Part shown: piece by piece, positions 8,324-17,772 of the stretch | Numbering within the stretch: the first letter of the stretch is position 1 | Layout of the letters: every line of letters starts with the position of its first letter | NCBI RefSeq assembly: GCF_001043975.1 | Contig: NZ_LABY01000053.1 | Span: 31,693-95,692 of the forward strand | Reading direction: 5' to 3' | Source of the DNA: Methylobacterium variabile | GTDB lineage: Bacteria; Pseudomonadota; Alphaproteobacteria; Rhizobiales; Beijerinckiaceae | DNA length: 64,000 nucleotides | Program-made: the position numbers and the translations under genes | Notes under the pieces: model-generated | Told to the model about the DNA's origin: nothing | The model's input: the letters and a program-made list of their open reading frames with translations, nothing else | Databases searched by the model: none

Positions 8324-9463
8324 TCACTCCTCCGGCCGCGCCAGGACGCCCCCGGTGATCGCCTCGCGCACGCCCGTGGTCGACGGGAAGGTGATCGGCA
8401 GGCCCGTGAGCGAGCGCACCGCCAGGTAGGCGAAGGCCTGCGCCTCCAGGAAGGCCGAGGACCAGCCGATGGCGTCGGCGGTCGTGATCTCGGCGCGCAG
8501 GTGGTAGTTCAGCTGGCGCAGCAGCTCGCCGTTGCGGGCGCCGCCGCCCGAGACGATCCAGCGGGTCGGCGGGTCGGAGGCGTGGTCGAGGGCGCGGGCG
8601 ACGGCCCGGGCCGTGAAGGCGGTGAGCGTCGCGGCCCCGTCCTCGGTCGAGAGCTGGCCGGCGAGCTTGTGCGAGAACCAGTTCCGGTCCAGCGACTTGG
8701 GCGGCCGGCGCGAGAAGAACGGGTGGATCAGGAGCCAGGCCAGCAGCGGCTCGTCGGGCCGGCCGCGGGCAGCGGTGCGGCCGTTGTCGTCCAGGGCGTG
8801 GCCGGTGCGCTCGCGCATCCAGTCGTCGATCAGCGCGTTGCCCGGGCCGGTGTCGAAGGCCAGGATCCGGCCATCCCGGGCGATCAGCGTGGCGTTGGCC
8901 ACGCCCCCGATGTTGAGGATGCCGAGGCTGTCGGTGAAGCCTGAGGCCTGGGCCAGCGCCCGGTGGAACACCGGCACCAGCGGCGCCCCCTGCCCGCCCG
9001 CCTCGATGTCGGCGTTGCGCAGGTCCGACACCACCTTGATGCCGAGGCGCCGGCTGAGAGCGCCGCCGTCCCCGATCTGCACGCTCATCTTCTGGTCGGG
9101 CCGGTGCACCACGGTCTGGCCGTGGAACCCGACGACGTCGATGTCGGCGGCGCTCAACCCGTTCTCGGCGAGGAAGTTCTCGACCGCCTCGGCGTGGAGG
9201 CGGGTGACCAGCTCCTCGGCTTCGGGCAGGCAGCCCGGGCGCTCGCTGCGCTCGGTCACCGCCTCGGCGTCGACGAGCGCTTGGCGCAGCAGCGCCCGGT
9301 CGTCGTCGGAATAGGCGCGGTAGCCGGTCGGCCCGAGGGGCTCGAGGTAGCCGTTGTGGCTGCGCTCGACCCGGATCGTCTCGCCATCGGTCTCGATCAG
9401 GGCGACGTCGACGCCGTCGAGGGAGGTGCCGCTCATCAGCCCGATCGCCCGCCGCATCGCCAT
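8324..9463 (-). CDS. anmK: anhydro-N-acetylmuramic acid kinase
   Basis: AnmK phosphorylates and opens 1,6-anhydro-MurNAc during cytoplasmic recycling of peptidoglycan. The 379-residue length is normal. The N-terminal ATP-binding signature GLMSGTSLDGVDVALIETDG is present, and VGFHGQTVVHRP and NIGGVANATLI are further family motifs. It is divergent from tyrS with a gap of about 155 bases; this AnmK/TyrS divergent arrangement is common in Alphaproteobacteria. Confidence 0.95.
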   Translation of the reverse strand: MAMRRAIGLMSGTSLDGVDVALIETDGETIRVERSHNGYLEPLGPTGYRAYSDDDRALLRQALVDAEAVTERSERPGCLPEAEELVTRLHAEAVENFLAENGLSAADIDVVGFHGQTVVHRPDQKMSVQIGDGGALSRRLGIKVVSDLRNADIEAGGQGAPLVPVFHRALAQASGFTDSLGILNIGGVANATLIARDGRILAFDTGPGNALIDDWMRERTGHALDDNGRTAARGRPDEPLLAWLLIHPFFSRRPPKSLDRNWFSHKLAGQLSTEDGAATLTAFTARAVARALDHASDPPTRWIVSGGGARNGELLRQLNYHLRAEITTADAIGWSSAFLEAQAFAYLAVRSLTGLPITFPSTTGVREAITGGVLARPEE

Positions 9464-9570
9464 CCCGAATCGCCCCCGTGCCTTTCGGGGCCGGCACTGC
9501 TATGAGCCGGCCTGTTCCGAATCCGACGGAGCTAGCATGGCGGCGGGTCGCTGTCGCGCCCAACTCCCCC

Positions 9571-9598
9571 GCCAGATTGCCCTCGCCAGATTGCCCTC
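9571..9598. repeat. 14-bp perfect tandem duplication upstream of tyrS
   Basis: Two head-to-tail copies of GCCAGATTGCCCTC, ending 21 bases before the tyrS start codon. It lies in the untranslated leader or promoter of tyrS and looks like a replication-slippage duplication. Confidence 0.85.
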
Positions 9599-9619
9599 GC
9601 GAGACTGATTGAGAGTTCC

Positions 9620-10894
9620 ATGGCCGTGCCCACCGACTTCGCGCCGCGATCCGACTTCCTCCGCGTCCTCCTGGAGCGCGGCTACGTCCACCAGTGCTCC
9701 GACTTCGCGGGCGTGGACGAGGCCGCCCGCGAGGGCCGGCTCACGGCCTATGTCGGCTACGACTGCACGGCGCCGTCGCTGCATATCGGCCACCTGCTCT
9801 CGATCATGATGCTGCACTGGCTCCAGGCGACCGGTGGCAAGCCGGTGGCGCTGATGGGCGGCGGCACCACCCGGGTCGGCGACCCGTCTGGCCGCGACGA
9901 GAGCCGCAAGATCCTCACCCTCGACCAGATCGAGGCCAACAAGGGCGAGATCGGCAAGACCTTCGCGCGCTTCCTCGATTTCGGCGACGGTGCCAATGCC
10001 GCGCTGATGGCCGATAACGCCGAGTGGCTGACCACGCTCAACTACATCGAGATGCTGCGCGAGATCGGCCGGCACTTCTCGGTCAACCGGATGCTGTCGA
10101 TGGACAGCGTGCGGCTGCGGCTGGAGCGCGACCAGGAGCTGTCGTTCCTGGAGTTCAACTACATGATCCTGCAGGCCTACGACTTCGTCGAGCTGAACCG
10201 TCGCTACGGCGTGACGCTGCAGATGGGCGGCTCGGACCAGTGGGGCAATATCGTCACCGGCATCGATCTCGGCCGGCGCCTCGGCACGCCGCAGCTCCAC
10301 GCCCTGACCTGCCCGCTGATGACGACGGCCTCCGGCGCCAAGATGGGCAAGACGGCGTCGGGCGCGGTCTGGCTCAACCCGGACATGCTGAGCCCGTACG
10401 ATTACTGGCAGTTCTGGCGCAACACCGAGGATGCCGATGTCGGCCGCTTCCTGCGCCTGTTCACCCTGATGCCGCTCGACGAGGTTGCCCGGCTCGAGGC
10501 GCTCGGCGGCCAGGAGATCAACGAGGCCAAGAAGGTGCTGGCGACCGAGGCCACCGCCCTGCTGCACGGCCGCGAGGCGGCGCAAGGCGCCGCCGAGACG
10601 GCGCGGCGCACCTTCGAGGAGGGCGCGCTGGCCGAGAGCCTGCCGACCGTCGAGGTGGCGCGCGCGGCGATCGAGGCGGGCCTCGGCGTGCTCTCGGCCT
10701 TCGGGCCCGAGCACGCGGCGCTCGTTCCCTCGACCAGCGAGGCGCGCCGGCAGGTGAAGAGCGGCGGCCTCAAGGTCAACGACGCGCCCGTCACCGACGA
10801 GCGCGCGGTGATCGGGCCCGAGGACGTCACCCCGGAGGGCGTGGTGAAGCTGTCCTTCGGCCGCAAGAAGCACGTGCTGCTGCGGGTGGTGTAG
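9620..10894 (+). CDS. tyrS: tyrosyl-tRNA synthetase
   Basis: Class I aminoacyl-tRNA synthetase of 424 residues that charges tRNA-Tyr. The HIGH signature appears as HIGHLLS near residue 53 after [11 protein letters not shown], and the KMSKS loop as KMGKTASG. The C-terminal part ([11 protein letters not shown]) is the S4 RNA-binding domain. It is divergent from anmK and followed by a strong hairpin. Confidence 0.97.
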   Translation: MAVPTDFAPRSDFLRVLLERGYVHQCSDFAGVDEAAREGRLTAYVGYDCTAPSLHIGHLLSIMMLHWLQATGGKPVALMGGGTTRVGDPSGRDESRKILTLDQIEANKGEIGKTFARFLDFGDGANAALMADNAEWLTTLNYIEMLREIGRHFSVNRMLSMDSVRLRLERDQELSFLEFNYMILQAYDFVELNRRYGVTLQMGGSDQWGNIVTGIDLGRRLGTPQLHALTCPLMTTASGAKMGKTASGAVWLNPDMLSPYDYWQFWRNTEDADVGRFLRLFTLMPLDEVARLEALGGQEINEAKKVLATEATALLHGREAAQGAAETARRTFEEGALAESLPTVEVARAAIEAGLGVLSAFGPEHAALVPSTSEARRQVKSGGLKVNDAPVTDERAVIGPEDVTPEGVVKLSFGRKKHVLLRVV

Positions 10895-10905
10895 CGGTCC
10901 GACCG

Positions 10906-10928
10906 GCCCTCCTCCGCGGGAGGAGGGC
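10906..10928 (+). terminator. hairpin after tyrS
   Basis: A perfect 10-bp stem (GCCCTCCTCC / GGAGGAGGGC) with a 3-base loop starts 11 bases after the tyrS stop. No T-tract follows. A second GC-rich hairpin (CCCCGCC ... GGCGGGG) follows at about 10943-10972. Probable transcription end for tyrS. Confidence 0.55.
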
Positions 10929-11045
10929 TCCCCACGAGAGAAGCCCCGCCGCGGCGGGGGCCGGGCGGGGCTGAAGTCGAGGTCCAGAGAGCCCGAGCTT
11001 AGTGCCGCCCGTGCGGGCGCCGCATCCTCTGTTTGCAGTAAGGAT

Positions 11046-11342
11046 TCAGGCGTGCCGCCGGGCCCGGCGCCGCGGCGCGGTCCGGGTCAGGGCGGCGGGG
11101 GCGCAACGCTGCCAGCCCCAGTGCTCGTAGGCGGTCGCGGCGCGCGCCTCGCACCAGCCCTGGCCGTGCAGGGCCGTGGCGAGACGGTCGCGGTCCTCGC
11201 AGGCCTGGTTGGCCAGCGGCGAGGCCGGCAGGCCGCAGGCCGCGTCGGCCCGCTGCCAGCGCGAGACGAGATCGCCCGCGGCGGCCGGAGCGGCGGCCGC
11301 GACCAGCAGGGCGAGAAAGAGGGACGAACGCAGGAGCGACAT
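11046..11342 (-). CDS. small secreted protein with four cysteines
   Basis: A 98-residue exported protein. The signal peptide covers about residues 1-23 (hydrophobic core LLRSSLFLALLVAAAAPAAA). The mature part has four cysteines and many tryptophans and alanines, which suggests disulfide bonds in the periplasm, and ends in a run of arginines. I do not recognise the family. The start is set at the MSLLRSS methionine because it directly precedes the signal peptide; the same frame stays open 105 codons upstream but without any sign of coding there. Confidence 0.6.
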   Translation of the reverse strand: MSLLRSSLFLALLVAAAAPAAAGDLVSRWQRADAACGLPASPLANQACEDRDRLATALHGQGWCEARAATAYEHWGWQRCAPAALTRTAPRRRARRHA

Positions 11343-11658
11343 CACGCGGGGCCTCGGTGAACTGGATTGCTTCGTAACAAAGAATCGTGGCGCGGATCGG
11401 ACGGATTCGTGCAGTTCCGTCAAGCAGAAACCCGCGTTTGCGTCGGGGCCTAATCCGTTCGGCCGAGTCGCGCCGCCGGTTGGATGATGCGCTGGGTTCG
11501 GAAAGGACGATCCTGTGCCGCTCCGGCAGACGTTCTGCTGCCTGTAACATCCTCGCGGCCATCGGGCGTTACCAGGGGGCGCGGAGGGCGCCCTCGCCAG
11601 CGCCGCAATCCTGTGCTCAAAGGGCGGCGACCTCACGCCAGACGAGCCCTCCCCCACG
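11343..11658. other. divergent intergenic region
   Basis: A 316-base gap between the small secreted protein and the DedA/YqaA gene, with some AT-richer stretches (GCTTCGTAACAAAGAATC near 11368). It probably holds the promoters of both divergent genes. No RNA gene, repeat or operator was recognised. Confidence 0.4.
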
Positions 11659-12240
11659 ATGCTGCGCCGCCTCTACGAGTGGATCCTCGCGCTCGCCGCG
11701 CGCCCCTCGGCCCCCTACGCGCTCGGCGCGGTCTCCTTCGCCGAGAGCTCGTTCTTCCCGATCCCGCCGGACGTGATGCTGGTGCCGATGGCGGTGACCC
11801 GGCCCGAGCGGGCCTGGACCTACGCGCTCATCGCGACCCTGACCTCGGTGGCCGGCGGTCTCGCGGGCTACGCCATCGGGGCGCTGCTCTACGATTCGGT
11901 CGGTGCCTGGCTCTTCCATCTCTACGGGCTCGACAAGGGGGCCGACGCCTTCCGGGAGGCCTACGCGCATTACGGGCACTGGGTGATCCTGCTCAAGGGC
12001 CTGACCCCGATCCCCTACAAGCTCGTCACCATCACGTCGGGCTTCGCCGGCTACGACCTGTTCTGGTTCACGGTCCTGTCGCTGATCACCCGCGGGGCGC
12101 GGTTCTTCATCCTGGCGGGCCTGGTCGGCCGCTACGGCGTCGGCATCCGCACCGTCCTCGACCGGCACCTGAACGCGGTGGCGGCGGTGTTCGTGGCCGT
12201 CGGCGTGCTCGGCTTCGTCGGCTTCCGCTACCTGTTCTGA
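11659..12240 (+). CDS. DedA/YqaA family membrane protein
   Basis: A 193-residue SNARE-associated (DedA-like, YqaA branch) inner-membrane protein. The signature FAESSFFPIPPDVMLVPMA with conserved E and P residues is near residues 27-46, and LLKGLTPIPYKLVTITSGFAGY with the conserved GxxxR-like region follows. DedA proteins are linked to lipid carrier flipping and membrane homeostasis. It is followed 23 bases later by dsbB, likely in one operon. Confidence 0.85.
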   Translation: MLRRLYEWILALAARPSAPYALGAVSFAESSFFPIPPDVMLVPMAVTRPERAWTYALIATLTSVAGGLAGYAIGALLYDSVGAWLFHLYGLDKGADAFREAYAHYGHWVILLKGLTPIPYKLVTITSGFAGYDLFWFTVLSLITRGARFFILAGLVGRYGVGIRTVLDRHLNAVAAVFVAVGVLGFVGFRYLF

Positions 12241-12263
12241 CGGTCCTTCCGAGGGTTCTTCCC

Positions 12264-12773
12264 ATGGCCCACGCCCTCGCCGCGCGGCTGACCACCCCCC
12301 GGACGGCGGCCGTGCTGGTGCTCCTCGGCGCCGCCGCCACGGTGGGCGGCGCGCTCATCTTCCAGCACGGCTTCGGCTACGTGCCGTGCAAGCTCTGCCT
12401 GACCGAGCGCCAGCCCTACTACCTCGCCCTTCCCGTCGCGGCGGCGGCCGCTTTGCTGCCGCGACGCCTCGCCGGCCTGCTCCTCGGGCTGGTGGCGGTG
12501 ATCTTCCTCGTCGGCGCCGGCCTCGGCCTCTACCACGCTGGGGCCGAGTGGGGATTCTGGCCCGGCCCGAGCGATTGCGGCGGCGGCGCCGGCCCTGCAC
12601 CGGCCGGCGTCAACGATTTCCTCAAGTCCCTGGAGACGACCCGCCCGGTCGACTGCACCGCGGCGGCCTGGCGCTTCCTCGGGATCTCGCTCGCCGGCTG
12701 GAACGCGGTGATCAGCCTGGCGCTCGCGGCCCTCGCCGGCACGGCGGCCCTGCGGGGGCTGCGCCGCGGCTGA
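12264..12773 (+). CDS. dsbB: disulfide bond formation protein B
   Basis: A 169-residue inner-membrane protein with four hydrophobic segments that reoxidises DsbA using quinone. The first redox pair is CKLC in the first periplasmic loop (YVPCKLCLTERQPYYLAL). The second loop has cysteines at WPGPSDCGGG and PVDCTAAAW, the second pair. The ATG follows GAGGGTTCTTCCC. Family membership is clear. Confidence 0.9.
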   Translation: MAHALAARLTTPRTAAVLVLLGAAATVGGALIFQHGFGYVPCKLCLTERQPYYLALPVAAAAALLPRRLAGLLLGLVAVIFLVGAGLGLYHAGAEWGFWPGPSDCGGGAGPAPAGVNDFLKSLETTRPVDCTAAAWRFLGISLAGWNAVISLALAALAGTAALRGLRRG

Positions 12774-12783
12774 ACCGCGCGGA

Positions 12784-13137
12784 TCAGCGCTTCGGCTTCA
12801 TCGAGCCGGGGTCGGCGAGGAGCGCGGCCAGGCGCTCGGAATCGAGCGCCGGCTCCGGCTTCGGCTTCGCCTCCTTTCGCGGTTCCGGCTTCGTCTCGGC
12901 CTTGGCCAGCCGGGCGACCTTGGCGGCGGGCGGCGTGGGCACGATCGAGCCTGTGGTGACGGGCTCGTCGAGGGGGACGGGCTTCGCCGCGGCGACGAGC
13001 TGCGCCGGGCGGGGCGGCTCGCGCTCGAGCTGGGCCGAGCAGACGGCGCAGACCGTGGCGAAGCCGAGGGCTGCGATCGATGCGAGGATGAGGTTGCTAC
13101 GCAGGGACACGGCCGGAGACTCGGGACGTTTGACCAT
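12784..13137 (-). CDS. membrane-anchored proline/lysine-rich protein, unknown
   Basis: A 117-residue protein with one N-terminal hydrophobic segment (NLILASIAALGFATVCAVCSA, written here in part) followed by a low-complexity tail rich in Pro, Lys, Ala and Glu (KPEPRKEAKPKPEPALD). It contains the TTGSI motif often seen in short rhizobial envelope proteins. Convergent with dsbB, 10 bases apart. Function unknown. Confidence 0.55.
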   Translation of the reverse strand: MVKRPESPAVSLRSNLILASIAALGFATVCAVCSAQLEREPPRPAQLVAAAKPVPLDEPVTTGSIVPTPPAAKVARLAKAETKPEPRKEAKPKPEPALDSERLAALLADPGSMKPKR

Positions 13138-13207
13138 TCGGGAGCCTAGGCGCCGACCCCTTAACGATCCCCTCGACCTCCGGACCGCCGTTCAGGTCCC
13201 GCACACC

Positions 13208-13585
13208 ATGTCCCTAGGGCAGTGCGAACCGGAGGCGGCCCGCCGACTTACCCTACGGAATGCGGGGCGGCGGATGTTCTTCATCACGACGGCGGCGATC
13301 GCCGGGACCACGACGGCGGGAGCGTGGCTGATTCACGTCGCGCCGTTGCCCGCGGCGCTCTGCGCGGTGGTGTCCGGCGTGGCCAGCGCGGCGGTCGCGG
13401 CCGCCCTCGTGGCCTGGATCGACCGGCCTGGCGGCGCGGCCCGGCCGGACGCGCCGCCGGATCCCGCGGCGGAGCGGGCGCCGGACCTGCCGCGCGGACG
13501 CCTCGTCAGGCTGCATCCGCTCCGCAGCCCCCACCACCATCGCCCCGGCCGGAACGGCGGCCGGCGGTTCGCCTCCGCTCCGTGA
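13208..13585 (+). CDS. hypothetical small membrane protein
   Basis: A 125-residue ORF with two hydrophobic stretches (about residues 24-42 and 45-67) and a polar, histidine/arginine-rich tail. It could also start at the methionine 22 codons later, directly before the hydrophobic part. I do not recognise it. Its reality rests on open frame, hydrophobic pattern and the absence of a better ORF on the opposite strand. Confidence 0.4.
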   Translation: MSLGQCEPEAARRLTLRNAGRRMFFITTAAIAGTTTAGAWLIHVAPLPAALCAVVSGVASAAVAAALVAWIDRPGGAARPDAPPDPAAERAPDLPRGRLVRLHPLRSPHHHRPGRNGGRRFASAP

Positions 13586-13696
13586 TCTCCCCAGGAACCC
13601 GGTCGGCGCGGCCCGGTTGACGCTCGCACGAAGCAAGGCCGAGCGACGCAGCGTGGCAACGCCCTCCTCCCCAGGCCGGCCCGGCGGACTTACCGC

Positions 13697-15892
13697 TTGA
13701 GGCCGATCCTCCCCGCCCTGATGCTCGTCGCGGCCGGCACCGCTGCGCAGGCCGCCGGGATCGGCTCCGGCGGCGGCCCGTCCGAGGTCGTGCTCCTCGT
13801 CCAGATCGTCGTGCTCCTCGCCGCCGGGCGCCTGCTCGGCGAGGCGATGCTGCGGGTCAGCCAGCCGGCAGTGATGGGGCAGCTGCTGGCCGGCCTCCTC
13901 CTCGGCCCCTCGTTCCTCGGGGCGGTGTGGCCGGAGGCGCAGCACTGGCTGTTTCCGCCCGGGCGCGACCAGAAGGCGATGCTCGACGGCATCGCCCAGC
14001 TCGGCGTCCTGCTCCTGCTGCTGATGACCGGCATGGAGACCGACCTCGCCCTGGTGCGCAAGGTCCGGCGCGCGGCGCTCAGCGTCTCGGTCACCGGCGT
14101 CGCGGTGCCGTTCGCCTGCGGCTTCCTCCTCGGCGAGATGCTGCCCGCCGCGATGCTGCCGCGGCCGGAGCTGCGCCTCGTCACCTCGCTCTTCCTCGGC
14201 ACCGCGCTGGCGATCTCCTCGGTCAAGATCGTCGCCATGGTGGTGCGCGAGATGAATTTCCTGCGCCGCAACGTCGGCCAGGTGATCGTCGCCTCGGCGA
14301 TCATCGACGACACGATCGGATGGGTGATCATCGCGGTGATCTTCAGCCTGGCCCAGGCCGGCACCGTCGACCCGTGGGAGATCGGCCGGAGCCTCGCCGG
14401 CACCATGGTCTTCCTGGGATTGAGCCTGACGATCGGGCGGCGCCTCGTCTTCCTGCTGATCCGCTGGGCCAACGATACCCTGCAGAGCGAGGCCGCGGTC
14501 GTCACCGCGATCCTGGTGCTGATGGGGGCGCTGGCGCTGGTCACGCAGGGGCTCGGCGTCCACACGGTGCTCGGCGCCTTCGTGGCCGGCCTCCTCGTCG
14601 GCCAGTCGCCGATCCTGACCCGGCGGATCGACGAGCAGCTGCGCGGCGTCGTCACGGCCCTGTTCGCGCCGATCTTCTTCGGGCTCGCGGGCCTGAGCGC
14701 CGACCTCACCATCCTGCGCGACCCGCGCCTCCTGCTCCTCACCCTCGGGCTCATCGCGATCGCGAGCCTCGGCAAGTTCGCCGGCGCCTTCGCGGGCGGG
14801 CGGCTCGGCGGCCTGAGGACGGCCGAGTCCCTGGCCCTCGCCTGCGGCATGAACGCGCGCGGCTCGACCGAGGTGATCGTCGCCTCGATCGGGCTGGGCA
14901 TGGGGGCGCTGAGCCAGGACCTGTTCACGATGATCGTCGCGATGGCTCTTATCACCACGCTCGCGATGCCGCCGATGCTGCGCTGGGCCCTGCACCGCCT
15001 GCCGCTCAAGGGCGAGGAGAAGGAGCGGCTGGAGCGGGAGGCGGCGGAGGAGCGCGGCTTCGTCGCCAATCTCGAGCGCCTGCTGGTGGCCGCCGAGGGC
15101 GGTCCCGAGGAGCGCGCGTCGGCGAGCTTCGCCTCCCGGATCGCCGGCCTCGTCGCCGGCTCGCGCGGCATGCCGGTGACCGTGGTGCGGCTCGGCCGCG
15201 GCGGCGACGGCGGGGCGCTGTCCGGCGCGGTGGTCGAGGCAGCGCAGGAGGGAGCAGGCGATGGGGAGACGCGGACGGTCGAGGTGACGGAACTCACCCG
15301 CGACGAGCCCGCGGCCGAGGCGCTGAGCGCGGAGGCCCGCAAGGGCTACGATCTCCTGATCGTCGGCATCGACCCGGCCGTGGCGCCGCATGCCGGCCTC
15401 GCCGAGAGCGTGGCCGGCGCGGCCGAGCGCTTCGACGGTCCCCTCGCCGTCGCGGTCGCGCGGGGAGTGCACCGCGCCGACCCGGAACGTGCCGCGCTCT
15501 CGCTGCTGGCGGTGGTGGACGGCACGCAGGCCGCACGCCGGGGCGCCGAGATCGCCGTCACCCTGGCCCGGGGCACGGGCGCGCCGCTGACGGTGCTCTT
15601 CCTGGCCGAGGCCGCCGGCACCGGGCGTCGCCTCGCGGGCCTGCGCCAGGGTGATGCTGCAGCCCTGCGGGAGGTGCTCGACCATGCCGAGCAGAACGGA
15701 GTGCGCGTGCGGACCGAGCTTCGCCACGCCCGAGCGCCGGAGCGGGAGATCCTGCGCCAGGCGAAGGCCGGCGACCACGACCTGATCGTGATGGGGGTGA
15801 CCCGCCGGTCCGGCGACGGCGCCGCCTTCGGGCCTCTCGCCGAGGCGGTGCTGGAGGCCTCGGACCGCTCGGCGCTGCTCCTGGCGAGCTGA
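13697..15892 (+). CDS. Kef/CPA2-type monovalent cation:proton antiporter with C-terminal USP domain
   Basis: A 731-residue protein. A possible signal peptide (residues 1-20) precedes about twelve membrane segments of the Na+/H+ exchanger fold, including GQLLAGLLLGPSFLG near residue 60 and FVAGLLVGQSP near 295. The cytoplasmic C-terminal third (about residues 480-731) looks like universal-stress-protein repeats, ending DHDLIVMGVTRRSGDG. It likely exchanges K+ or Na+ for H+ across the inner membrane. The listed start is TTG; an ATG eight codons on is an alternative. Its last bases are duplicated in tandem downstream. Confidence 0.85.
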   Translation: MRPILPALMLVAAGTAAQAAGIGSGGGPSEVVLLVQIVVLLAAGRLLGEAMLRVSQPAVMGQLLAGLLLGPSFLGAVWPEAQHWLFPPGRDQKAMLDGIAQLGVLLLLLMTGMETDLALVRKVRRAALSVSVTGVAVPFACGFLLGEMLPAAMLPRPELRLVTSLFLGTALAISSVKIVAMVVREMNFLRRNVGQVIVASAIIDDTIGWVIIAVIFSLAQAGTVDPWEIGRSLAGTMVFLGLSLTIGRRLVFLLIRWANDTLQSEAAVVTAILVLMGALALVTQGLGVHTVLGAFVAGLLVGQSPILTRRIDEQLRGVVTALFAPIFFGLAGLSADLTILRDPRLLLLTLGLIAIASLGKFAGAFAGGRLGGLRTAESLALACGMNARGSTEVIVASIGLGMGALSQDLFTMIVAMALITTLAMPPMLRWALHRLPLKGEEKERLEREAAEERGFVANLERLLVAAEGGPEERASASFASRIAGLVAGSRGMPVTVVRLGRGGDGGALSGAVVEAAQEGAGDGETRTVEVTELTRDEPAAEALSAEARKGYDLLIVGIDPAVAPHAGLAESVAGAAERFDGPLAVAVARGVHRADPERAALSLLAVVDGTQAARRGAEIAVTLARGTGAPLTVLFLAEAAGTGRRLAGLRQGDAAALREVLDHAEQNGVRVRTELRHARAPEREILRQAKAGDHDLIVMGVTRRSGDGAAFGPLAEAVLEASDRSALLLAS

Positions 15893-15915
15893 CGATCCGG
15901 CGAGCCGACGATCAG
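15884..15915. repeat. 16-bp imperfect tandem duplication over the antiporter stop codon
   Basis: GCGAGCTGACGATCCG is followed directly by GCGAGCCGACGATCAG. The first copy contains the stop codon of the antiporter gene; the second reaches the stop codon of the convergent DUF1178 gene. Confidence 0.75.
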
Positions 15916-16385
15916 TTGCGGTCGTCGGGGAGCGACGGTAGCGGCTGCACGGCGATGCCCTCCTCAAGGAGCGAGCGCGCCTCGGTGAGGCTCGCCTCGC
16001 CGTAGATCGCCCGCTGCTCGGTCTCGCCGTAATGCATCCGCCGCGCTTCCGTCGCGAAGTTCTCCCCGACATGGTCGGCGGTGCGGGCGACGTGCTCGTG
16101 CAGGGCGCGGATCATCGCGCGCAGCTGCCGCTCGGGCTCGGAGACCAGGCTGACCGGCGCCTCAGCGGGGGGCGGTGCCGCGGGCGTGCTCGGCGCCTCG
16201 ACCGGGGCGGGCAGGTCCGCGGCGCGGCCGAGGGACGGCGCCATGATCTGCTTGGCGACCTTCGGGCTGTTGCAGAACGGGCAGGTCACGAGCCCGGCCC
16301 GCTCCTGCTCGTCGTAGGAGGCGCTCGAGGGGAACCAGCTCTCGAAGCTATGGCCGGAATCGCAGGACAGGGCGTAGCGGATCAT
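15912..16385 (-). CDS. DUF1178 family protein
   Basis: A 157-residue protein of DUF1178, found mainly in Alphaproteobacteria. The N-terminus MIRYALSCDSGHSFESWF and the CPFC pair at about residue 35 (VTCPFCNSPKVAKQIMAP) are the family signature and suggest a zinc ribbon with Cys8. The C-terminus holds FATEARRMHYGE, also typical. It is last in a minus-strand group grxC, nitrilase, DUF1178, an order conserved in related genomes as far as I recall. Function unknown. Confidence 0.88.
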   Translation of the reverse strand: MIRYALSCDSGHSFESWFPSSASYDEQERAGLVTCPFCNSPKVAKQIMAPSLGRAADLPAPVEAPSTPAAPPPAEAPVSLVSEPERQLRAMIRALHEHVARTADHVGENFATEARRMHYGETEQRAIYGEASLTEARSLLEEGIAVQPLPSLPDDRN

Positions 16386-16478
16386 GATCGGGATATCGGT
16401 GGGCGGGCGCGCGGCTGCGAGGTCTGTGCGACGCTTCAGCCGCCCCGTGTGGCGGAAATCCGCCCCGCTGGGAAGCGT

Positions 16479-17318
16479 CTAACCGCGAGCGGTCTCGACC
16501 ACCACCGGCCGGGCGTGGCGCAGGGCCGGGATGCGCGCGCGGGCGTCGGCGACGAGCGCCATGTCGATCTCGGCCAGGATCACCCCCGGCTCCGCACCGT
16601 CGGCCTCAGCCAGCACCCGGCCCCAGGGGTCGACGATCAGGGAGTGGCCGTAGGTCTCGCGCCCGTCCTCGTGCCGGCCGCCTTGCGCGGCGGAGATCAT
16701 GAACGAGCCGGTCTCGATCGCCCGGGCGCGCTGGAGCACGTGCCAGTGCGCCTCGCCGGTCTGGCGCGTGAAGGCGGCCGGCGCCGACAGGATCTCGGCT
16801 CCCGCCTCGGCCAGCGCCCGGTAGAGGGCGGGGAAGCGCACGTCGTAGCAGATCGCGACGCCGAGGCGGCCCCAGGGCAGGTCTGTCACCACCGCCCGGG
16901 CGCCGCCGGTATAGGTGGCCGATTCCCGGTAGCTCTCGCCGTTCGGCAGGTCGACGTCGTAGAGGTGGAGCTTGTCGTAGGACGCGGTCACGGCACCCTC
17001 GCGGTCGATCACAAAGGCGCGGTTGGCGACCTTGTCGCCGTTCCGCACGGCCAGCGAGCCGACATGGACCACGACGCCGCGCTCGCGGGCGACGTCCCGC
17101 AGGGCGCCGAGGGTCGGATCGTGCTCCGGCTCGCGGATCTTCTCGAACAGGCTCGGCCGGTCGCGCTCGAGGAGCGCGGTCATCTCGGGCGTCTGCACGT
17201 AGTGCGCGCCGCGCTCGGCCGCCTCGCGGATGCCCGCCACCGCGGCGTCGCGGTTGCGCGCGGGATCGCGGCCGGAGCGCATCTGCACGCAGGCGGCGAC
17301 GAAGCGGGGAGCGGTCAT
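16479..17318 (-). CDS. carbon-nitrogen hydrolase (nitrilase superfamily, Nit/omega-amidase-like)
   Basis: A 279-residue cytoplasmic amidase. The catalytic triad is visible: Glu45 in TPEM, Lys in YDKLHLYDVDLP, and Cys in AICYDVRFPALYR. Sequence around these residues fits the Nit1/Nit2 branch, whose members remove deaminated glutathione or hydrolyse alpha-ketoglutaramate. Its neighbour grxC supports a link to glutathione metabolism, but the substrate is inferred. Confidence 0.9.
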   Translation of the reverse strand: MTAPRFVAACVQMRSGRDPARNRDAAVAGIREAAERGAHYVQTPEMTALLERDRPSLFEKIREPEHDPTLGALRDVARERGVVVHVGSLAVRNGDKVANRAFVIDREGAVTASYDKLHLYDVDLPNGESYRESATYTGGARAVVTDLPWGRLGVAICYDVRFPALYRALAEAGAEILSAPAAFTRQTGEAHWHVLQRARAIETGSFMISAAQGGRHEDGRETYGHSLIVDPWGRVLAEADGAEPGVILAEIDMALVADARARIPALRHARPVVVETARG

Positions 17319-17429
17319 GGGCGTCGGACTCCGGAAGACCCCGCGAGCTTACGCCCGAACGGCCAGGCCCCGCCAGGGGCTCGATCCGCCAGGAGCCCGA
17401 CCTGTCAGGAGCCCGCGACCTGCCGGAGG

Positions 17430-17687
17430 TCAGCCGGCCAGCAGCGGGTCGAGGCGGCCGGAGCGGTCGAGGGCGTAGAGGTCGTCGCACCCGCCGACAT
17501 GGGTCTCGCCGATGAAGACCTGCGGCACGCTGGTGCGACCGCCGGCCTTCTCCACCATCTCGCGCCGGGCGCCGGGCTTGGCCTCGACGTCGATCTCGGT
17601 GAAGGCGGCGCCCTTCTCCTGCAGCAGCGACTTGGCCGCCGTGCAGTAGGGGCACCAGCTGGTGGTGTAGATCGTGACCGGCTGCAT
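17430..17687 (-). CDS. grxC: glutaredoxin 3
   Basis: An 85-residue dithiol glutaredoxin. The active site CPYC is at residues 12-15, with the cis-proline segment TSVPQVFIG and the glutathione-binding GGCDDLYALD. It reduces protein disulfides and glutathione mixed disulfides in the cytoplasm. First gene of the grxC, nitrilase, DUF1178 group, 111 bases before the nitrilase. That gap contains short imperfect direct repeats of CAGGAGCCCG. Confidence 0.95.
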   Translation of the reverse strand: MQPVTIYTTSWCPYCTAAKSLLQEKGAAFTEIDVEAKPGARREMVEKAGGRTSVPQVFIGETHVGGCDDLYALDRSGRLDPLLAG

Positions 17688-17772
17688 CCGTCGGCTCGTG
17701 CGCTGAGGGGATCGCCCGATATAGGCGCCCGGCGGTCGTGCCGCCAGCGGCGACCTCGGGCCGTCATCGGTG

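Noticed and set aside
13253..16072. A 939-codon open frame on the minus strand
   Set aside because: It mirrors the Kef-type antiporter, is His/Arg/Gly-rich with no family-like pattern, and results from GC bias.
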